A stretch of DNA of 39,737 bases. Source: Acidobacteriota bacterium (GTDB taxonomy: Bacteria; Acidobacteriota; Blastocatellia; RBC074). The translations under genes and the position numbers were made by a program. The stretch lies in the NCBI GenBank assembly GCA_016789605.1, contig JAEUQO010000018.1:1-39737 (forward strand), given 5' to 3'. The notes beneath the pieces are model-generated. The model saw only the letters and a list, made by a program, of their open reading frames with translations. It was not told the origin of the DNA and made no database searches. Below are positions 38,241 to 39,737 of this stretch, piece after piece (the first letter of the stretch is position 1; every line of letters begins with the position of its first letter).

Positions 38241-39737
38241 ATGCAACCGATGACTTTTGCCGAGCCAGCCGCGCGCGCTTTTTCGCCGTTTTCCCGTCGC
38301 TATCCACAAATCGCGGCGGCGCTGGCGTTTGTCGTGTTACTGGCGCTTTCCTGGCGACGCTGGACGGCGCCTATTGCCGACAGCGGGCGCGAAATGGATT
38401 TGCCGCGCCGCTTGCTGGAAGGCGAATGGCTCTATCGCGACGTGCATTACCTGTACCCGCCGCTCGCGCCATATTTCAACGCGTTGCTCTATCGCCTGTT
38501 TGGTGTGCATCTGGATGTGCTGCACGCGAGCGGAGTTTTCTGTTCGCTGGCGCTGGTCTGGCTTAGTTATCGTATTGCCCGGCGTGTGCTTGCTGAGCGC
38601 GATGCCGCGTGGGCGACGCTGGCGGTCATTGTTCTGTGCGTATTCAAACCGAATGGGAATTTGATTGCGCCTTATGCCTTTGCCGCGTTGTATGGCGTCG
38701 TGTTTGCGCTGGGCACGCTGCTGCTGACGTTGCGTTACGCCGAGCGGCAACGTCTGGCCGAACTGCTTGGCGCAGGTGTTTTGATCGGGCTTGCCGCTAT
38801 CACCAAACAGGAATTTGCCCTGGCCGGAGCGCTGACGGTGACGGCCGCAGTCGTGTTTTGGCATCGTCGCGATTGGCGCAAATTGCTGGGGCATCTCATC
38901 GTCGCGGGACTGCCCGCGCTGCTGCTGACCGTGGCGGTCTATGCGTGGCTCTTTCGCCGGATCGGTTGGCAAACCCTGGTCGAAGATTGCCACCTGTTTT
39001 ACACGCATCTGCCTGCTTCGCTGGTCTTTTACAACGCCCAACGCACGGGCTTTGATCATCCGGTTTTGTCGCTGGCACAGGTGTTGGGAGCGGCTGCGGT
39101 TGGCGTGGCCGCTTTGAGCGGAGTGGTGTTGCTCAGTGCGCGTACGCGCACATTTTGGCTGCGTGCCGGATTGCTGTTGCTCGGTTCATTTGCGGGCATT
39201 GCCCTGATCAAATTGATCGTCGGCAAACAATGGGACGGCAGTCCGTTGCGAGCGTTGCCATTGTTGTTGGTTGCCTTGCTGGTCATCGCCTGGCGGCAGC
39301 GAGAACGCGACCGTGAAACCACGGCGCTGTTTGTCATTGCGGCTTACAGTCTGGCGATTCTGGCGCGCGTGGCTTTGCGTGTGCCTAGCGGCGGCGCGTT
39401 CGGCAGCTTTTTTCTGCCGACGTCGCTCATTTTGTTTTGGTATTTGTTTGTGCGCTTATTGCCCCGGTTGGTTGAACGTTGGTTAGAAGATGGTGCGACA
39501 GCACATCGGGCCGGGCGTGTCGGACAAGGTTTGCTGCTTTTCACGATCATCGTCTCGGCCATTGTGTTTGGTGTGCGCTATCGCCGGAACTTCACCCACG
39601 AAATCGTCGCGCCGCACGGACACCTGTATGCTCCCAAAGTCACCGGCAAGGAATTGCAAGAAGCGCTGGCGTTCATTTCAGCGCAAACCGCGCCGGGAGA
39701 GGCCATCGCCGTATTGCCGGAAGGCAGCGACCTGGCC
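38241..39737 (+). CDS. GT39-like integral membrane glycosyltransferase (partial, runs off right edge)
   Basis: The frame is open from ATG 38241 to the last base (499 codons, no stop). The protein has about nine to ten hydrophobic segments. After the first one (near 32-46), the loop ADSGREMDLPRRLLEGEWLY followed by HYLYPPLAPYF matches the first external loop of GT-C enzymes of the PMT/ArnT type, with the conserved acidic residues. Such enzymes move sugars from polyprenyl-phosphate donors to proteins or lipids at the outer face of the inner membrane. A soluble segment begins near 455. Acceptor unknown; the C-terminus is outside the window. Confidence 0.8.
   Translation, partial: MQPMTFAEPAARAFSPFSRRYPQIAAALAFVVLLALSWRRWTAPIADSGREMDLPRRLLEGEWLYRDVHYLYPPLAPYFNALLYRLFGVHLDVLHASGVFCSLALVWLSYRIARRVLAERDAAWATLAVIVLCVFKPNGNLIAPYAFAALYGVVFALGTLLLTLRYAERQRLAELLGAGVLIGLAAITKQEFALAGALTVTAAVVFWHRRDWRKLLGHLIVAGLPALLLTVAVYAWLFRRIGWQTLVEDCHLFYTHLPASLVFYNAQRTGFDHPVLSLAQVLGAAAVGVAALSGVVLLSARTRTFWLRAGLLLLGSFAGIALIKLIVGKQWDGSPLRALPLLLVALLVIAWRQRERDRETTALFVIAAYSLAILARVALRVPSGGAFGSFFLPTSLILFWYLFVRLLPRLVERWLEDGATAHRAGRVGQGLLLFTIIVSAIVFGVRYRRNFTHEIVAPHGHLYAPKVTGKELQEALAFISAQTAPGEAIAVLPEGSDLA

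Overview
The window reads as chromosomal DNA of a Gram-negative, GC-rich bacterium. The markers are exosortase-A (XrtA) type exopolysaccharide genes, an ABC-2 glycan exporter, an ECF sigma/anti-sigma pair, and several caspase-like (clan CD) proteases with TPR repeats. That mix, with GlpX-type FBPase and an rpiB-glyA pair, fits Acidobacteriota (Blastocatellia-like) best. This is an inference from gene content; no rRNA or tRNA gene was found to confirm it. Both ends cut through genes: a CHAT-NTPase-TPR protein on the left and a membrane glycosyltransferase on the right.

Layout. 1-2913 (minus) is a partial CHAT-STAND NTPase-TPR protein whose last visible part is three almost identical 120-bp units. 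3117-5991 (plus) holds tdk, glpX, a DUF2085 membrane protein and an unknown membrane protein. 5992-6831 and 8086-8766 are gene-poor, hairpin-rich stretches on either side of a sigma-like regulator (6832-8085). 8767-19957 (plus) is a tight ten-gene exopolysaccharide cluster: deacetylase, FemAB-like protein, two XrtA-type glycosyltransferases, wecB, an ABC permease and ATPase, two GT2 enzymes and a tandem double methyltransferase. No exosortase or PEP-CTERM protein is in the window. 20078-25935 holds a small membrane peptide, a HAD phosphatase (minus), a YyaL/DUF255 protein, a RodZ-like HTH membrane protein and guaB.

25957-36196 (minus) is the most unusual part. In transcription order it has a beta-propeller protein, a clostripain-like C11 protease ending in four seven-residue repeats, an apparently exported and membrane-anchored TPR-CHAT protease, an ECF sigma factor, its single-pass membrane anti-sigma, and a peptidoglycan-binding protein with a possible L,D-transpeptidase-like centre. 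The sigma gene has its own good promoter with the -35 box inside an 8-bp inverted repeat. A working hypothesis is a proteolytic signalling module in which an envelope caspase-like protease acts on the anti-sigma to release sigma. Base composition drops sharply inside the TPR half of the CHAT gene, which suggests a mosaic or acquired origin. 36330-38072 (minus) is rpiB-glyA, followed by the divergent partial glycosyltransferase at the right edge.
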